From assembly GCF_001941625.1 (NCBI RefSeq), contig NZ_CP016076.1, positions 1,798,001-1,862,000 of the forward strand: DNA of 64,000 nucleotides. The letters are read 5' to 3'. The stretch is from Actinoalloteichus fjordicus. Lineage in GTDB: Bacteria; Actinomycetota; Actinomycetes; Mycobacteriales; Pseudonocardiaceae. This document shows positions 29,971 through 39,505 of this stretch, in pieces (position 1 is the stretch's first letter; the number at the start of each line of letters is the position of its first letter). The translations under genes were made by a program, and so were the position numbers. The notes beneath the pieces were generated by a model, which did not search any database, was not told where the DNA came from, and saw only the letters and a program-made list of their open reading frames with translations.

Positions 29971-32415
29971 GTGGACGAACCGACCCGCGACGGCGGGGAC
30001 CCTCCTGAGCGCCCGGCAGCAGTCCGCCCGGCGCGCAGCCCTCGATCCCGTGCCGCCGACGGTTCCGAGTCCGCCCCGGGGGAGGCGCCGAGCCCCGCGT
30101 CCTCCCCAGGGCCGGAGCCTGCGCCGGAACCGGAGCCTGTTCGCGACTACGTGGAGCTGGAGACGGTCGGACGCGATGTGACCGGGCCGTCGGTGCACGG
30201 CGTGGCGGCTCGACCACAGCGCGCGCACTTCCTGTCCGTCGTCAGCCTCCGCGTCGTGGCGAACGTCTTCGCGGTGCTCCTGGCCGCGCTGCTCGTCACC
30301 TCGATCCTGGCGACCATCTGGCGCAGCATCCGGCTGGACGGACCGACCGGCGGCCTCGGCATGTCGCACTACGTCGCGGTGCTGTCCGACCAGACGATGC
30401 GCGCTGCGCTGCTGCGCAGCGGACTCTGGGCGGCGGTGGCCGTCGGCGTGGCCCTGCTCGGACTGATCGTGGCCGCGCTCGGGCGATTCGTCGGCGACGC
30501 CTCGCGGTTGCTCACCCTGCCCCTGCTCATCCCGCTGGCCGCCTCGATGCTGGTGACCGGCGCGGCCTTCCGCCTGCTCGTCGACCCCGACCCCGACCGA
30601 GGGATGATCAGCGCCGTCGCCGTCGCAGGCTACGAGGCCCTGGCCGACCCTGCCCCTGCCGGCGGGGCACGACCCGACGAGACGGCACCGGAGGAATCGC
30701 GCCTGTACGACCAGGGCGACCTGGTCACCACGTTCAACTACCGGGCGGGATGTCACGTCGACCTGCGGGTGGTGACCCCTCGCGAGGCTCCCGAGCCCCG
30801 TCCCGGCTCGCCTGAGTCGTCGGACGAGACGTCCGACCGAGATCCCGTGTCCTGCGTCGACCCCGATTCGCAGCCGCCGAACCGGATCACCGGCACCCTG
30901 CATGACCAGTCAGGGGCACTGCCCGGGGTCACGGTGCGAGCCGACGCCTTCGGCATCGACCCGGTGGAGACGGTGACCGACGACCGTGGTCGTTTCGCCG
31001 TGGAACTCGGGCCTGCCGGGGCGACCGAGTCCGTCGATCACCGACTGATCATCCCGGAGCGGTCGACCACGCCCCCCTGGCCCGGACCGCAGCCGTATCG
31101 AGCCGAGGTGATCTGGATTCCCTTGGTGCTGGCCTTCACCTGGGCCTGGCTGGGCTTCGCCGTCTCACTGTTCCGGACGAGGCTCAACGTCATCCCGCCG
31201 GACCTGGTGCGGGTCGCGAAGGCCGAGGGCCTGCGCCCCCTGCACCGGCTCACGCGCGTGATCGTGCCGCTGCTGAGACCGGTGATCACCGTCGTGCTGT
31301 TGACCTTGATGGTCGCCGCGGTTCGGCTGTTCGACCTGATGCTGGTCATGGTCCCCGGCCCGCTCCAGGCCGACGTCGAGGTCGGCGCGCTGCTCTGGTG
31401 GCGCTCGCCCGAGGCGACGCCGGGGGAGCGGGCGGCCATGGCCACGCTGCTGTTCGGCATGGTCGCGGTGGTCGCGCTCGGCGCGGTGTGGGGCGTTCGA
31501 CAGGCGCGCGGCGTGACCAGCGTGATCCTGCCGGTGCCCGCACCCGCCGAGCGAGTCCCGCTCATCGGCCCGCCGATGCGACAACGGACTCTCCTGCGTC
31601 GATCGATCGCGGTCCTGCTCGGGCTGCTGGGGCTGATCTGGCTGTCGCCCCTCATCGTGCTCGTCGGGACCTCCCTGCGGTCGCCTGCCGACGCCGCGCT
31701 GACGGGATTCTGGAACGGCGGCATCGACGGTCTCGGGCTCGCCTCGTTTCGCGCGGCGCTGGACAACGGCCTGATCGGCGCGCTCGGGGCGAGTCTGTTC
31801 ATGGCGGGCACCACGGCGCTGCTGGTGGCGGTGATCGCAGGCTCGGTCGGCCACGCACTGGCCTGGAGCGTCGCAGGCCCACGCCTGGTCAGCGCCGTCG
31901 TGATCGTGTTGGCGCTGCTCGCCGTGGCGCCTGTGCAGCTTTACGCCGCGCCGATGGCCGAGTGGTTCGCCGCCACCAATCTGACCGGGACCTCCCTCAA
32001 CCTCGCGTTGATCCTCGCGCACACGGCGGCTGGCCTGCCGTTCGCGATCCTGCTGATGCGCGGCGCATTCCTCACCACCTCCTCCCCGCTGGACCAGACG
32101 TTGACGGGCGAGATCGACCGCCAGGCCGAGGGCCTCGGGCTCATCCGGCGACACTGGGACGCCGTCGTCGCCGTCGCGGTGCTCGAGTTCGTCCTGGTCT
32201 GGAACGACCTGGTGATGGGGCTGCTGCTCGGCGGGACGCCCGCCTCGCCGCTGACGCTGCTGCTGTGGGGCGAGCTTCGTTGGTTCCACACCTCGGCGGG
32301 CCCGATCGCGGCGGCGGCGGTCTTCTCGCTGATCGTGCCGTTGATCGTGCTCGGACTGGGATGGCGAACGGCCGTCCGAGGGCTGACGGGGGTGCGTCGC
32401 CGTGCAGGCCGATGA
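29971..32415 (+). CDS. fused MalF-MalG-type permease with extracytoplasmic insert domain
   Basis: 814 residues made of two ABC sugar-permease halves. Order: a Pro/Glu-rich cytoplasmic N-terminus (1-85), three helices (about 90-113, 142-166, 175-198), an extracytoplasmic insert of about 150 residues (222-375), further helices, a first EAA-like loop RVAKAEGLRPLHRLTRVIVP, then from about residue 540 a second permease half whose EAA-like loop is degenerate (RQAEGLGLIRRHWDAVVAV). The insert contains two Cys (near 261 and 295) and a segment RITGTLHDQSGALPGVTVRA ... TDDRGRFAVEL that resembles carboxypeptidase-regulatory-like beta-sandwich domains. It lies after the third helix, where E. coli MalF carries its P2 loop that touches the binding protein. 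GTG start four bases after the lipoprotein stop. Confidence 0.82.
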   Translation: MDEPTRDGGDPPERPAAVRPARSPRSRAADGSESAPGEAPSPASSPGPEPAPEPEPVRDYVELETVGRDVTGPSVHGVAARPQRAHFLSVVSLRVVANVFAVLLAALLVTSILATIWRSIRLDGPTGGLGMSHYVAVLSDQTMRAALLRSGLWAAVAVGVALLGLIVAALGRFVGDASRLLTLPLLIPLAASMLVTGAAFRLLVDPDPDRGMISAVAVAGYEALADPAPAGGARPDETAPEESRLYDQGDLVTTFNYRAGCHVDLRVVTPREAPEPRPGSPESSDETSDRDPVSCVDPDSQPPNRITGTLHDQSGALPGVTVRADAFGIDPVETVTDDRGRFAVELGPAGATESVDHRLIIPERSTTPPWPGPQPYRAEVIWIPLVLAFTWAWLGFAVSLFRTRLNVIPPDLVRVAKAEGLRPLHRLTRVIVPLLRPVITVVLLTLMVAAVRLFDLMLVMVPGPLQADVEVGALLWWRSPEATPGERAAMATLLFGMVAVVALGAVWGVRQARGVTSVILPVPAPAERVPLIGPPMRQRTLLRRSIAVLLGLLGLIWLSPLIVLVGTSLRSPADAALTGFWNGGIDGLGLASFRAALDNGLIGALGASLFMAGTTALLVAVIAGSVGHALAWSVAGPRLVSAVVIVLALLAVAPVQLYAAPMAEWFAATNLTGTSLNLALILAHTAAGLPFAILLMRGAFLTTSSPLDQTLTGEIDRQAEGLGLIRRHWDAVVAVAVLEFVLVWNDLVMGLLLGGTPASPLTLLLWGELRWFHTSAGPIAAAAVFSLIVPLIVLGLGWRTAVRGLTGVRRRAGR

Positions 32416-33811
32416 CGAGCGTCGAGGCGACGGCGAGGTGCGGGAGCGGGTCGTCAAGATCCTGGCCTGGCTGCCTCTCGGACTGCTCTCGGCCGCGTTC
32501 GCGGAGGCCGTCCTCGCGCGGCCGGACAGCCGGATCTCGCTGGCGATCATCGTGTCCGCCGGTGCCTGCACGGCTGCGCTGGCGTGGATCGGCGTCGCGG
32601 CCGTGCGTTCCTGGCGTCGGCGCAGGCCCGCCGACGTGGAGCGCCCCGCGCCCGCGCGCCCCGGCCGCCGACGCGCTGCGGCCGGGACGATCCGCTTCTA
32701 TGCCCGCCGTGCCGAGTTCCATGCGGCCGACCTGGCCGTCCCCACCCGTCGCACCGGGGCCGAGAAATGGTTCGCCGAGGAGGAGGACCGGATGGTCGCG
32801 CTCCTGTGGAGCGGCGACGTCCGACTGAACGAGCTGCGTCGACTTCGGGTCATCGCGAGTGCCCTGGAGGTCTGGTTCTCGCGGCAGCGCCGCTACGTCG
32901 ACCTGCGGGGACTCGCCGATGCGATCGAGGCGGCGTGCGAGCAGGCCGCCCGGCGACGGGTCGACGACCTCCGACGTCGGTTGCGGCGATCACCGGGTCG
33001 GGTGACGCGGCAACCGGATGCAGAGGTACGCAACCTCGCGCGGATCACCCGCGCCACCGCGCTCCGACTCGAGGGACAGGCCGAGCTGGCCGAGAAGGAA
33101 CTCGGCTCGATCACCATGACGGACTCGGGCGCGCTCTCGGGTCGGGAGAACAACGCGTGGGCCGTGCTTCGCCTGCTCGAGGCGGAACACGGCAGGCTCA
33201 CCGGGACGCTGTCCGCCCATCAGGAGGACGACGCCCTGCAAGAGGCGGAGAGCTGTCTTCGGGACGCCGCCGAGCGGCTGCCCTCCTCCGATCTGCACGC
33301 CTGGATCGGCGTTCGGATCAACCTGGGCGTCCTGCGGCTGCGTCGAGGGGAGCCGCAGCACGCCCTCCACCACCTCAATGAGGCGGAATGGCTGGCCAGA
33401 CAGGTCGAGGACCACTCGGCCGAGGCCCACGCGGTGGAGCTGTGCGGAGTGGCCGAGTGGCGGCTCGGCGATCGGGCGCACGCGTGTCGGCGGTGGCGCG
33501 CGGCCGAGGAGGTCTTCAGGGATCTCGGCGATGACGCGGGCCTGGCGCGCTGTCTGCTGCACGGTGGCACCGCACTGCTCGTCCAGCCGGACCTCGGTAA
33601 GGCGCTGTCCGACGATACGGAGTCGTGGACGGTGGAGCATGCGGCGGCCGTCGCGCTGGACCGCCTCGACCGCAGTATCGAGCTTCGAGGCGGGGAACCC
33701 GCCGACTCACCGGGACTCGTGCTCGCTCATCGGTATCGTGACCAGGCAGAACGCCTCCTGAGGGGGAGTGGGCGGCCGGGGGCCTCCGCAGCGGACGCCA
33801 CCCCGGTTTGA
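32402..33811 (+). CDS. membrane-anchored TPR-like protein of the ABC cassette
   Basis: 469 residues, not recognised as a named family. An N-terminal pair of hydrophobic segments (about residues 22-68, ILAWLPLGLLSAAFAEAV and IIVSAGACTAALAWIGV) is followed by an Arg/Pro-rich linker and a long helical region. That region has Ala/Leu/Glu periodicity like tetratricopeptide repeats (RLEGQAELAEKELGS, WIGVRINLGVLRLRRGEPQHALHHL, LCGVAEWRLGDRAHACRRWRAA). The GTG start lies 14 bases inside the permease gene, so the two are translationally linked. Probably a cytoplasmic scaffold held at the membrane; function unknown. Confidence 0.75.
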   Translation: MQADDERRGDGEVRERVVKILAWLPLGLLSAAFAEAVLARPDSRISLAIIVSAGACTAALAWIGVAAVRSWRRRRPADVERPAPARPGRRRAAAGTIRFYARRAEFHAADLAVPTRRTGAEKWFAEEEDRMVALLWSGDVRLNELRRLRVIASALEVWFSRQRRYVDLRGLADAIEAACEQAARRRVDDLRRRLRRSPGRVTRQPDAEVRNLARITRATALRLEGQAELAEKELGSITMTDSGALSGRENNAWAVLRLLEAEHGRLTGTLSAHQEDDALQEAESCLRDAAERLPSSDLHAWIGVRINLGVLRLRRGEPQHALHHLNEAEWLARQVEDHSAEAHAVELCGVAEWRLGDRAHACRRWRAAEEVFRDLGDDAGLARCLLHGGTALLVQPDLGKALSDDTESWTVEHAAAVALDRLDRSIELRGGEPADSPGLVLAHRYRDQAERLLRGSGRPGASAADATPV

Positions 33812-33837
33812 CCCTCTGCCCGCCGGGCACGTAACCT
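33808..33837 (+). promoter_or_regulatory. rplU promoter
   Basis: TTGACC (33808-33813), 18-bp spacer, TAACCT (33832-33837). It matches the vegetative consensus well. The predicted start near 33844 gives a leader of about 110 bases. The -35 overlaps the stop of the TPR-like gene. Confidence 0.7.
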
Positions 33838-33869
33838 GAGCGCCGGTCGCCCGTCCGGGCTGACCCAGC

Positions 33870-33915
33870 CGTGCGAGGTCTCACAGAATCCGCTTCATCG
33901 ATCTGTGTTCGCACG
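33870..33915 (+). other. structured leader hairpin before rplU
   Basis: Outer 7-bp stem CGTGCGA / TCGCACG with an inner 5-bp stem CACAG / CTGTG around a 16-base loop, inside the predicted rplU mRNA leader. It could be an autoregulatory binding site for a ribosomal protein, as known for r-protein leaders in other bacteria. Confidence 0.45.
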
Positions 33916-33954
33916 CCGTCCATCATCGTCGAGTAGCAGGAGACTTCCGTCCTG

Positions 33955-34266
33955 ATGTACGCGATCGTCAAGACCGGCGGCAAACAGTACAAGGTGGCTG
34001 TCGGCGACGTCGTCGAGGTCGAGAAGCTTGAGGGCGAGCCGGGCACCGCGGTCAACTTCCCGGCGCTGCTCGTCGTCGATGGCAACGACATCACGCACGA
34101 CGCGTCCGCCCTGGAGAAGTTCTCGGTGACCGGCAAGGTCGTCGAGCAGTCCAAGGGCCCCAAGATTCGCATCCACAAGTTCAAGAACAAGACCGGCTAC
34201 CACAAGCGGCAGGGTCACCGGCAGAAGCTGACCCGCGTCGAGGTCACCGGCATCTCCGACAAGTGA
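33955..34266 (+). CDS. rplU: 50S ribosomal protein bL21
   Basis: 103 residues beginning [25 protein letters not shown] and ending [14 protein letters not shown], the standard bL21 sequence. Binds 23S rRNA in the large subunit. AGGAG lies about 13 bases upstream of the ATG. Co-transcribed with rpmA. Confidence 0.99.
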   Translation: MYAIVKTGGKQYKVAVGDVVEVEKLEGEPGTAVNFPALLVVDGNDITHDASALEKFSVTGKVVEQSKGPKIRIHKFKNKTGYHKRQGHRQKLTRVEVTGISDK

Positions 34267-34280
34267 GGACCTGAGCAGCC

Positions 34281-34538
34281 ATGGCACACAAGAAGGGCGC
34301 ATCCAGCTCCCGGAACGGCCGCGATTCCAATGCCCAGCGGCTCGGTGTGAAGCGCTTCGGCGGTCAGGTCGTCAGCGCGGGTGAGATCCTGGTGCGTCAG
34401 CGCGGCACCAAGTTCCACCCTGGCGTGAACGTCGGCCGAGGCAACGACGACACGCTGTTCGCACTGTCCGCAGGCGCGGTCGAGTTCGGCAGCAAGCGTG
34501 GTCGTAAGACCGTCAACATCGTCCCGGCGCAGGGCTGA
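34281..34538 (+). CDS. rpmA: 50S ribosomal protein bL27
   Basis: 85 residues: [42 protein letters not shown] and a basic C-terminus. The N-terminal tail of bL27 reaches the peptidyl transferase centre. It has the direct MAHKKG start, without the cleavable Firmicutes-type extension. Fourteen bases after rplU. Confidence 0.99.
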   Translation: MAHKKGASSSRNGRDSNAQRLGVKRFGGQVVSAGEILVRQRGTKFHPGVNVGRGNDDTLFALSAGAVEFGSKRGRKTVNIVPAQG

Positions 34539-34567
34539 GCCCCGCCGCCGACGACGTCAACGACCCC

Positions 34568-34608
34568 GGCGAGGGGCGGGCCCGGAGAGTTCCGGCCCGC
34601 CCCTCGCC
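34568..34608 (+). terminator. strong terminator between rpmA and obgE
   Basis: GGCGAGGGGCGGGCC pairs perfectly with GGCCCGCCCCTCGCC (15 bp). With one bulged G the stem extends by four further pairs to a four-base GAGT loop; TTGTGT follows. It should end or strongly attenuate the rplU-rpmA transcript. Confidence 0.85.
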
Positions 34609-34667
34609 TTGTGTCGTTCCGGCCCGGTGATCCGCCGGCCCGGACAGTCAGGGGAAGGAGTACCGCC

Positions 34668-36110
34668 GTGTCCCGTTTCGTCGACCGCGTGGTGATCCAT
34701 GTGGCCGCAGGCAACGGCGGCAATGGCTGCGCCTCCGTGCACCGTGAGAAGTTCAAGCCGTTGGGCGGCCCGGACGGCGGAAACGGCGGGCGCGGCGGAG
34801 ACGTCGTCCTCGTCGTCGACTCCAACGTGCACACGCTGTTGGACTTCCACTACCGACCGAACGCCCGCGCCACCAACGGCAGGCAGGGCCAGGGCAACAA
34901 CCGCGACGGAGCGACCGGTGTTGACCTGGAGCTGAAGGTCCCCGACGGCACGGTGATCACGGACGCCGACGGCAACATCCTGGCCGACCTCACCGGCCAC
35001 GGAACCCGGCTCGTCGCAGCTCAAGGCGGCCGAGGCGGGCTGGGCAACGCCTCGCTGGCGTCCAAGGCCCGTAAGGCTCCCGGCTTCGCGCTGCTCGGTG
35101 AGCCAGGCGAGGAGCGCGAGCTCGTCCTGGAGCTCAAGTCCGTGGCCGACGTCGGCCTGCTCGGCTTCCCGTCGGCGGGCAAGTCCTCCCTGATCGCCGT
35201 GCTCTCCGCCGCCCGCCCCAAGATCGCCGACTATCCGTTCACGACCCTGGTGCCGAATCTGGGCGTGATCACGGCGGGCGAGACCGTGTTCACCATGGCC
35301 GACGTGCCGGGACTCATTCCGGGCGCCAGCGAGGGCAAGGGCCTCGGACTCGACTTCCTGCGGCACATCGAGCGTTGTGCGCTGCTGGTCCACGTCCTGG
35401 ACTGCGCGACGGAGGAACCCGGCCGCGACCCCGTCTCCGACCTGGAGGCGCTGGAGGAGGAGCTGGCCCGCTACACGCCCTCACTCGGCGGGGACCTGGC
35501 CGACCGCCCCCGGATCGTCGTGCTCAACAAGATCGACATCATGGAGGCGCGCGAACTGGCCGACATGGTCCGGCCCGACCTGGAGGAACGTGGACTCCAG
35601 GTGTTCCCGGTCTCCACCGCGACCAGGGAGGGCCTCCGCGAGCTGACCTTCGCCCTCGGCAAGGTCGTGGCCGAGTACCGGGCCGCACAGCCTGCCCCGG
35701 AGGCGACGCGCCTCGTGCTGCGCCCCACCGCCGTCGACGACAGCGGGTTCACCGTGACCCCGAATCCCGCCGAGCCGGGCGCGTTCGTGGTGCGTGGCGA
35801 CCGTCCGGAGCGATGGGTGCTGCAGACCGACTTCAACAACGACGAGGCGGTGGGCTATCTCGCCGACCGGCTCGCCCGCCTCGGGGTCGAGGACAAGCTC
35901 GCGGCCCTGGGCGCCGAGCCCGGTGCGTCGGTGACCATCGGCGGCCTCACGTTCGACTGGGAGCCCACCACCCCCGCAGGCGTGGCGATGTCGATGACCG
36001 GCCGGGGAACCGACCGGCGACTGGAACGCAACGACCGGGTGCCCGCGAAGGACCGCAAGGCGGCCTCCCGGATCCGGCGCGGCATCGACGTGGAGGACAC
36101 GACGGGATGA
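34668..36110 (+). CDS. obgE: GTPase ObgE/CgtA
   Basis: Essential ribosome-associated GTPase, about 480 residues. N-terminal glycine-rich Obg fold ([26 protein letters not shown]), then the G domain with G1 GFPSAGKSS (from residue 166), switch [10 protein letters not shown]3 [16 protein letters not shown] and G4 NKID, and a C-terminal OCT domain ([26 protein letters not shown]). The GTG at 34668 has GGAAGGAG upstream. The stop overlaps proB by four bases (ATGA). Confidence 0.98.
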   Translation: MSRFVDRVVIHVAAGNGGNGCASVHREKFKPLGGPDGGNGGRGGDVVLVVDSNVHTLLDFHYRPNARATNGRQGQGNNRDGATGVDLELKVPDGTVITDADGNILADLTGHGTRLVAAQGGRGGLGNASLASKARKAPGFALLGEPGEERELVLELKSVADVGLLGFPSAGKSSLIAVLSAARPKIADYPFTTLVPNLGVITAGETVFTMADVPGLIPGASEGKGLGLDFLRHIERCALLVHVLDCATEEPGRDPVSDLEALEEELARYTPSLGGDLADRPRIVVLNKIDIMEARELADMVRPDLEERGLQVFPVSTATREGLRELTFALGKVVAEYRAAQPAPEATRLVLRPTAVDDSGFTVTPNPAEPGAFVVRGDRPERWVLQTDFNNDEAVGYLADRLARLGVEDKLAALGAEPGASVTIGGLTFDWEPTTPAGVAMSMTGRGTDRRLERNDRVPAKDRKAASRIRRGIDVEDTTG

Positions 36111-37237
36111 GCGGTGGCGCGGCGGTGCTGTCGGAGACGCGACGGCGGGTCGGCGCGGCGCGCAGACTCGTCGTCAAGGTCGGCTCCTCGTCGCTGACCA
36201 CCGCCTCGGGCGGGCTGGACACGGCGAGGCTGGACGCGCTGGTGGACGCCGTCGCGGGGCGATGCGCGCGCGGCGGTCAGCTCGTACTGGTCTCGTCCGG
36301 CGCGATCGCCGCCGGGCTGGCGCCGCTGGCGTTGGCCCGCCGTCCTCGTGACCTGGCGACGCAGCAGGCCGCCGCAGGCGTGGGTCAGCTCGCGCTGGCA
36401 CACGCCTACGCCACGTCCTTCGGTCGTCATCAGCGGGTGGTCGGCCAGGTGTTGTTGACCGCCGACGACGTCGTCCGCCGGGCGCACTACCGCAACGCCC
36501 AGCGCACCTTCGAACGGCTGCTCGCGCTCGGGGTGGTGCCGGTCGTCAACGAGAACGACACCGTCGCCACCGATGAGATCCGCTTCGGTGACAACGATCG
36601 ACTGGCCGCCCTGGCGGCGCACCTCGTCGGCGCCGACGCACTGGTCCTGCTCTCCGACGTGGACGCGTTGTACGACGGCGATCCTCGGCACGGCGGGGCC
36701 CGGCGGATCACCGAGGTCGAGGGCGCGGGCGACCTGGCCGAGGTCCGGGCGGGAGACGGGCGGGCCGACGGGCTGGGCACCGGCGGGATGGCCTCTAAAC
36801 TCGCCGCAGCGCGCATGGCGTCCTCGGCGGGCATCCCGGTCCTGCTCGCGGGCGCCGACGACGCGGTGCGGGCTCTGGGCCCCGCCGACGTGGGTACCGC
36901 CTTCGGCGTCACGGGCGCCCGGCTGTCCGCCCGCCGGTTTTGGCTCGGTCACGCCGCGAGCGCGACCGGCCGGATCAGACTGGACGACGGCGCGGTCCAG
37001 GCCGTCACGCAGCGCAGGCGGTCGCTGCTGGCTGCGGGGATCACCGGGACGACGAGCGACTTCCACGCCGGCGACGTCGTGGAGCTGGTCGACGGCACGG
37101 AGCGCGTCGTGGCCAGAGGGGTCGTCGCCTACGACGCAGCCGAACTGCCGGAGCTGATCGGCCGGTCCTCCCATGAGCTCCCCGCCGAGTTCCGCCGCGA
37201 GGTCGTGCATGCCGACGATCTCGTCGTCGTGAGCTGA
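36107..37237 (+). CDS. proB: glutamate 5-kinase
   Basis: First step of proline synthesis: phosphorylates glutamate to gamma-glutamyl phosphate. 376 residues with [45 protein letters not shown], and a C-terminal PUA domain ([30 protein letters not shown]). Translationally coupled to obgE; proA lies 4.5 kb downstream rather than adjacent. Confidence 0.98.
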   Translation: MSGGAAVLSETRRRVGAARRLVVKVGSSSLTTASGGLDTARLDALVDAVAGRCARGGQLVLVSSGAIAAGLAPLALARRPRDLATQQAAAGVGQLALAHAYATSFGRHQRVVGQVLLTADDVVRRAHYRNAQRTFERLLALGVVPVVNENDTVATDEIRFGDNDRLAALAAHLVGADALVLLSDVDALYDGDPRHGGARRITEVEGAGDLAEVRAGDGRADGLGTGGMASKLAAARMASSAGIPVLLAGADDAVRALGPADVGTAFGVTGARLSARRFWLGHAASATGRIRLDDGAVQAVTQRRRSLLAAGITGTTSDFHAGDVVELVDGTERVVARGVVAYDAAELPELIGRSSHELPAEFRREVVHADDLVVVS

Positions 37238-37450
37238 TCCGGCGCGTTCGCAGGCTTCAGTGCCCGGACCGGGCCGCGCGGGCTGTGCGGCGGTGCACTG
37301 GGTGATCCCGGCGGGAAGTCGATCGCACGGTACGGCCAGAATGGGTGTCGTCCGGTGACTGAGCGTGTCGGCGGACGACACGTCGATCGACTCGCGTGGG
37401 GGTTCGCGGGGCAGACCGGCGCTCGATGATCGAGCGGACGAGGGGTACCG

Positions 37451-39340
37451 GTGAACGTGTGTGACGGTTGTGGGCGCACCCTTTCGAGCGGGAGTCGCTG
37501 TGCCGACTGCGGTGCGGCACGCCACGGCGGGCTGATCCCGCCGGTAGCGGGAGGTCCACTACGCGGCGACGCGCCGCCGGGCTTCGCGTCCGGTGGTCAC
37601 GTCCGGTCTGCCGCGCCACCCATGCCCTATCCGCGCATTCCGGTGTCGGACCGGGTCCGGGACGGCGTCGCACTGGTGCTCATCCTCGTGTCGCTGGCCC
37701 TGCCGTGGGACGGTCATGGCCTGGCTGCCGACCGGATCGACGTGGTGCTGACCTCGATCCTCGCGCTGCTCTGTCTGACCGTGCCGTACATCCTCCGATC
37801 CGGGGCGCTGTCCGGGCGGGCCGACCTGTTGCGGGCCTGGCTGCTGCGGGCGTCCTTCGTCCTGCCGTATGTGGCCGTCGTCATCACGACGCTGGTCCTC
37901 GACATCGTGATGGGCGAGACCCCGGAGACGCTCGCCTCGGTGGAGGGACTGGTCCTCGGCGTCGACACGGCAGGCGGCTTCGGCTCCGGCCTGGGCATCG
38001 GCCTGGCAGGCGTGCTGCTCGCCGCCGCCCCTCGCGTCGCGGAGCTGCCCAGGGTCCCGCGTGGTCTGGACGAGGCCTGGCGGATCGCCTCGGTCGGCGT
38101 CGCGACGCTGACCGTCCTGTGCCTGCTGTTGAGCACCGTCCTGGGGCTGATCGACGTGGCGAGCGGCGTGCCGACGACGGCGTTGACCGGCCTCGCGTCG
38201 CTGCTGCTGACCATGATCGTGTTCACCGTGCCTCCGTTCGTCGGGCTGGTGATGGGCGATCTCGGCTGGCGGCGCATCGTGTTGTGGCTCGGTGCGGCGG
38301 TGACGGCGGTGATGGTGTTCGCCCCGGCCGTCGAGTCGATCTACCGTCCGTTGAGCGGCCTGGTCTTCTGGCCTGCCGCCGCCGCGCTGGCCGCTGCACC
38401 AGGGGTGGTCCGCACGATGAACCAGTCGCCGCGCAACGTGCAGCGGGTGGGTGCGGTCGTGCGAGCGCTGGAGCTGATCGCGGTCACCAGCGTGGCCGGT
38501 TTCATCTACGGGCTCATCATGTTCCTCAACGTCGCGACGCAGCGCGGCGCACAGGTGATGACCTTGATCCTGGCGGTGGCACTGGTCGTCGGGTCGCTGA
38601 CCGCCCATGCCGTCCTGCGACGCGATCCTCGACGTGGCAGGCGCACCGCCCTGATCGCCGCGACGGTGTTCCTGCTGTTCGGGCTGGTCGACCTCGTCGT
38701 GTGGTCCACCGTCCTCGGCGAGCCTGCCACCGACCCGATGTCGTTCGCGGTGAGCTTCGCACTGCCGTCGGTCGTGATCGCCTCGCTCGTTCCCACCTGG
38801 TCGCTACGGTGGCGGCTCGGCACGCTTCCGGCCGCAGGCCCGCCCGTGGCGCCCCATGAGCAGGTCACCCCGGCCGCCGAGGGACCGGCCGCACCGCAGA
38901 CCGGGCCGATCCAGGTGTTCGGCCGCCCGCTGACGGGCAGCCGGCCTGCGGGTGCGCAGGCTCCCCGACCCCCGTACCTCATCGGTGCCGACGACTCGTC
39001 GCCGCAGGGCGTGCCTGCGGAGCTCGTCCGTCACGTCGACGTGGCGTCTCGGCCCGCCTCTGCGGTGTCGAGTCCGACTGGCGGACCGCAGTCGGTGTCC
39101 GGCGCTGATCAGGCACTCGGCCCGACGACCGGCCCTTCCGAGGCGTCGCAGGACGCGCCGGTGCGTGCTGAGCAGGCCGAGGACGAGCCGTCTCCGGTCG
39201 TCCTGTCCCGGGTAGCACACGCTCAGCCGGAGTCGCCTCGGGTCGAGTCGCCGATTCCTGCCGCGGAGGTGCCGCCTGCCGACTCCGGCTCGCCGGGCGG
39301 GGACGCCGGCCCTGGGACGGCGTCCGCCGACCCTGGCTGA
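37451..39340 (+). CDS. zinc-ribbon polytopic membrane protein
   Basis: 629 residues of unknown function. The N-terminus is a small zinc ribbon (CDGCGRTLSSGSRCADCG, two CxxC knuckles). The middle has roughly ten hydrophobic helices from about residue 75 to 455 (for example VALVLILVSLALPWDG and IVLWLGAAVTAVMVFAPAV). The C-terminal ~170 residues are Pro/Ala/Ser-rich and hydrophilic. The GTG at 37451 has GAGGGG six bases upstream. Neighbours proB and the divergently oriented recQ give no clue. Confidence 0.8.
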   Translation: MNVCDGCGRTLSSGSRCADCGAARHGGLIPPVAGGPLRGDAPPGFASGGHVRSAAPPMPYPRIPVSDRVRDGVALVLILVSLALPWDGHGLAADRIDVVLTSILALLCLTVPYILRSGALSGRADLLRAWLLRASFVLPYVAVVITTLVLDIVMGETPETLASVEGLVLGVDTAGGFGSGLGIGLAGVLLAAAPRVAELPRVPRGLDEAWRIASVGVATLTVLCLLLSTVLGLIDVASGVPTTALTGLASLLLTMIVFTVPPFVGLVMGDLGWRRIVLWLGAAVTAVMVFAPAVESIYRPLSGLVFWPAAAALAAAPGVVRTMNQSPRNVQRVGAVVRALELIAVTSVAGFIYGLIMFLNVATQRGAQVMTLILAVALVVGSLTAHAVLRRDPRRGRRTALIAATVFLLFGLVDLVVWSTVLGEPATDPMSFAVSFALPSVVIASLVPTWSLRWRLGTLPAAGPPVAPHEQVTPAAEGPAAPQTGPIQVFGRPLTGSRPAGAQAPRPPYLIGADDSSPQGVPAELVRHVDVASRPASAVSSPTGGPQSVSGADQALGPTTGPSEASQDAPVRAEQAEDEPSPVVLSRVAHAQPESPRVESPIPAAEVPPADSGSPGGDAGPGTASADPG

Positions 39341-39505
39341 TGCGGGCTCGCTCGGTCGGGCGAGCCGTCACGCGACCCTCGCCGGGCTGATCGGGAGCGC
39401 TGCTCTTCTGTGCGCCGCGCCGCCCGAGCCGAAGTCGGGTCGGGCGGTCTCGGTCCGCGCCGCGTGCGTCGACGCGGACGGCCACCCGTGGCGAGACGGT
39501 CGGTG

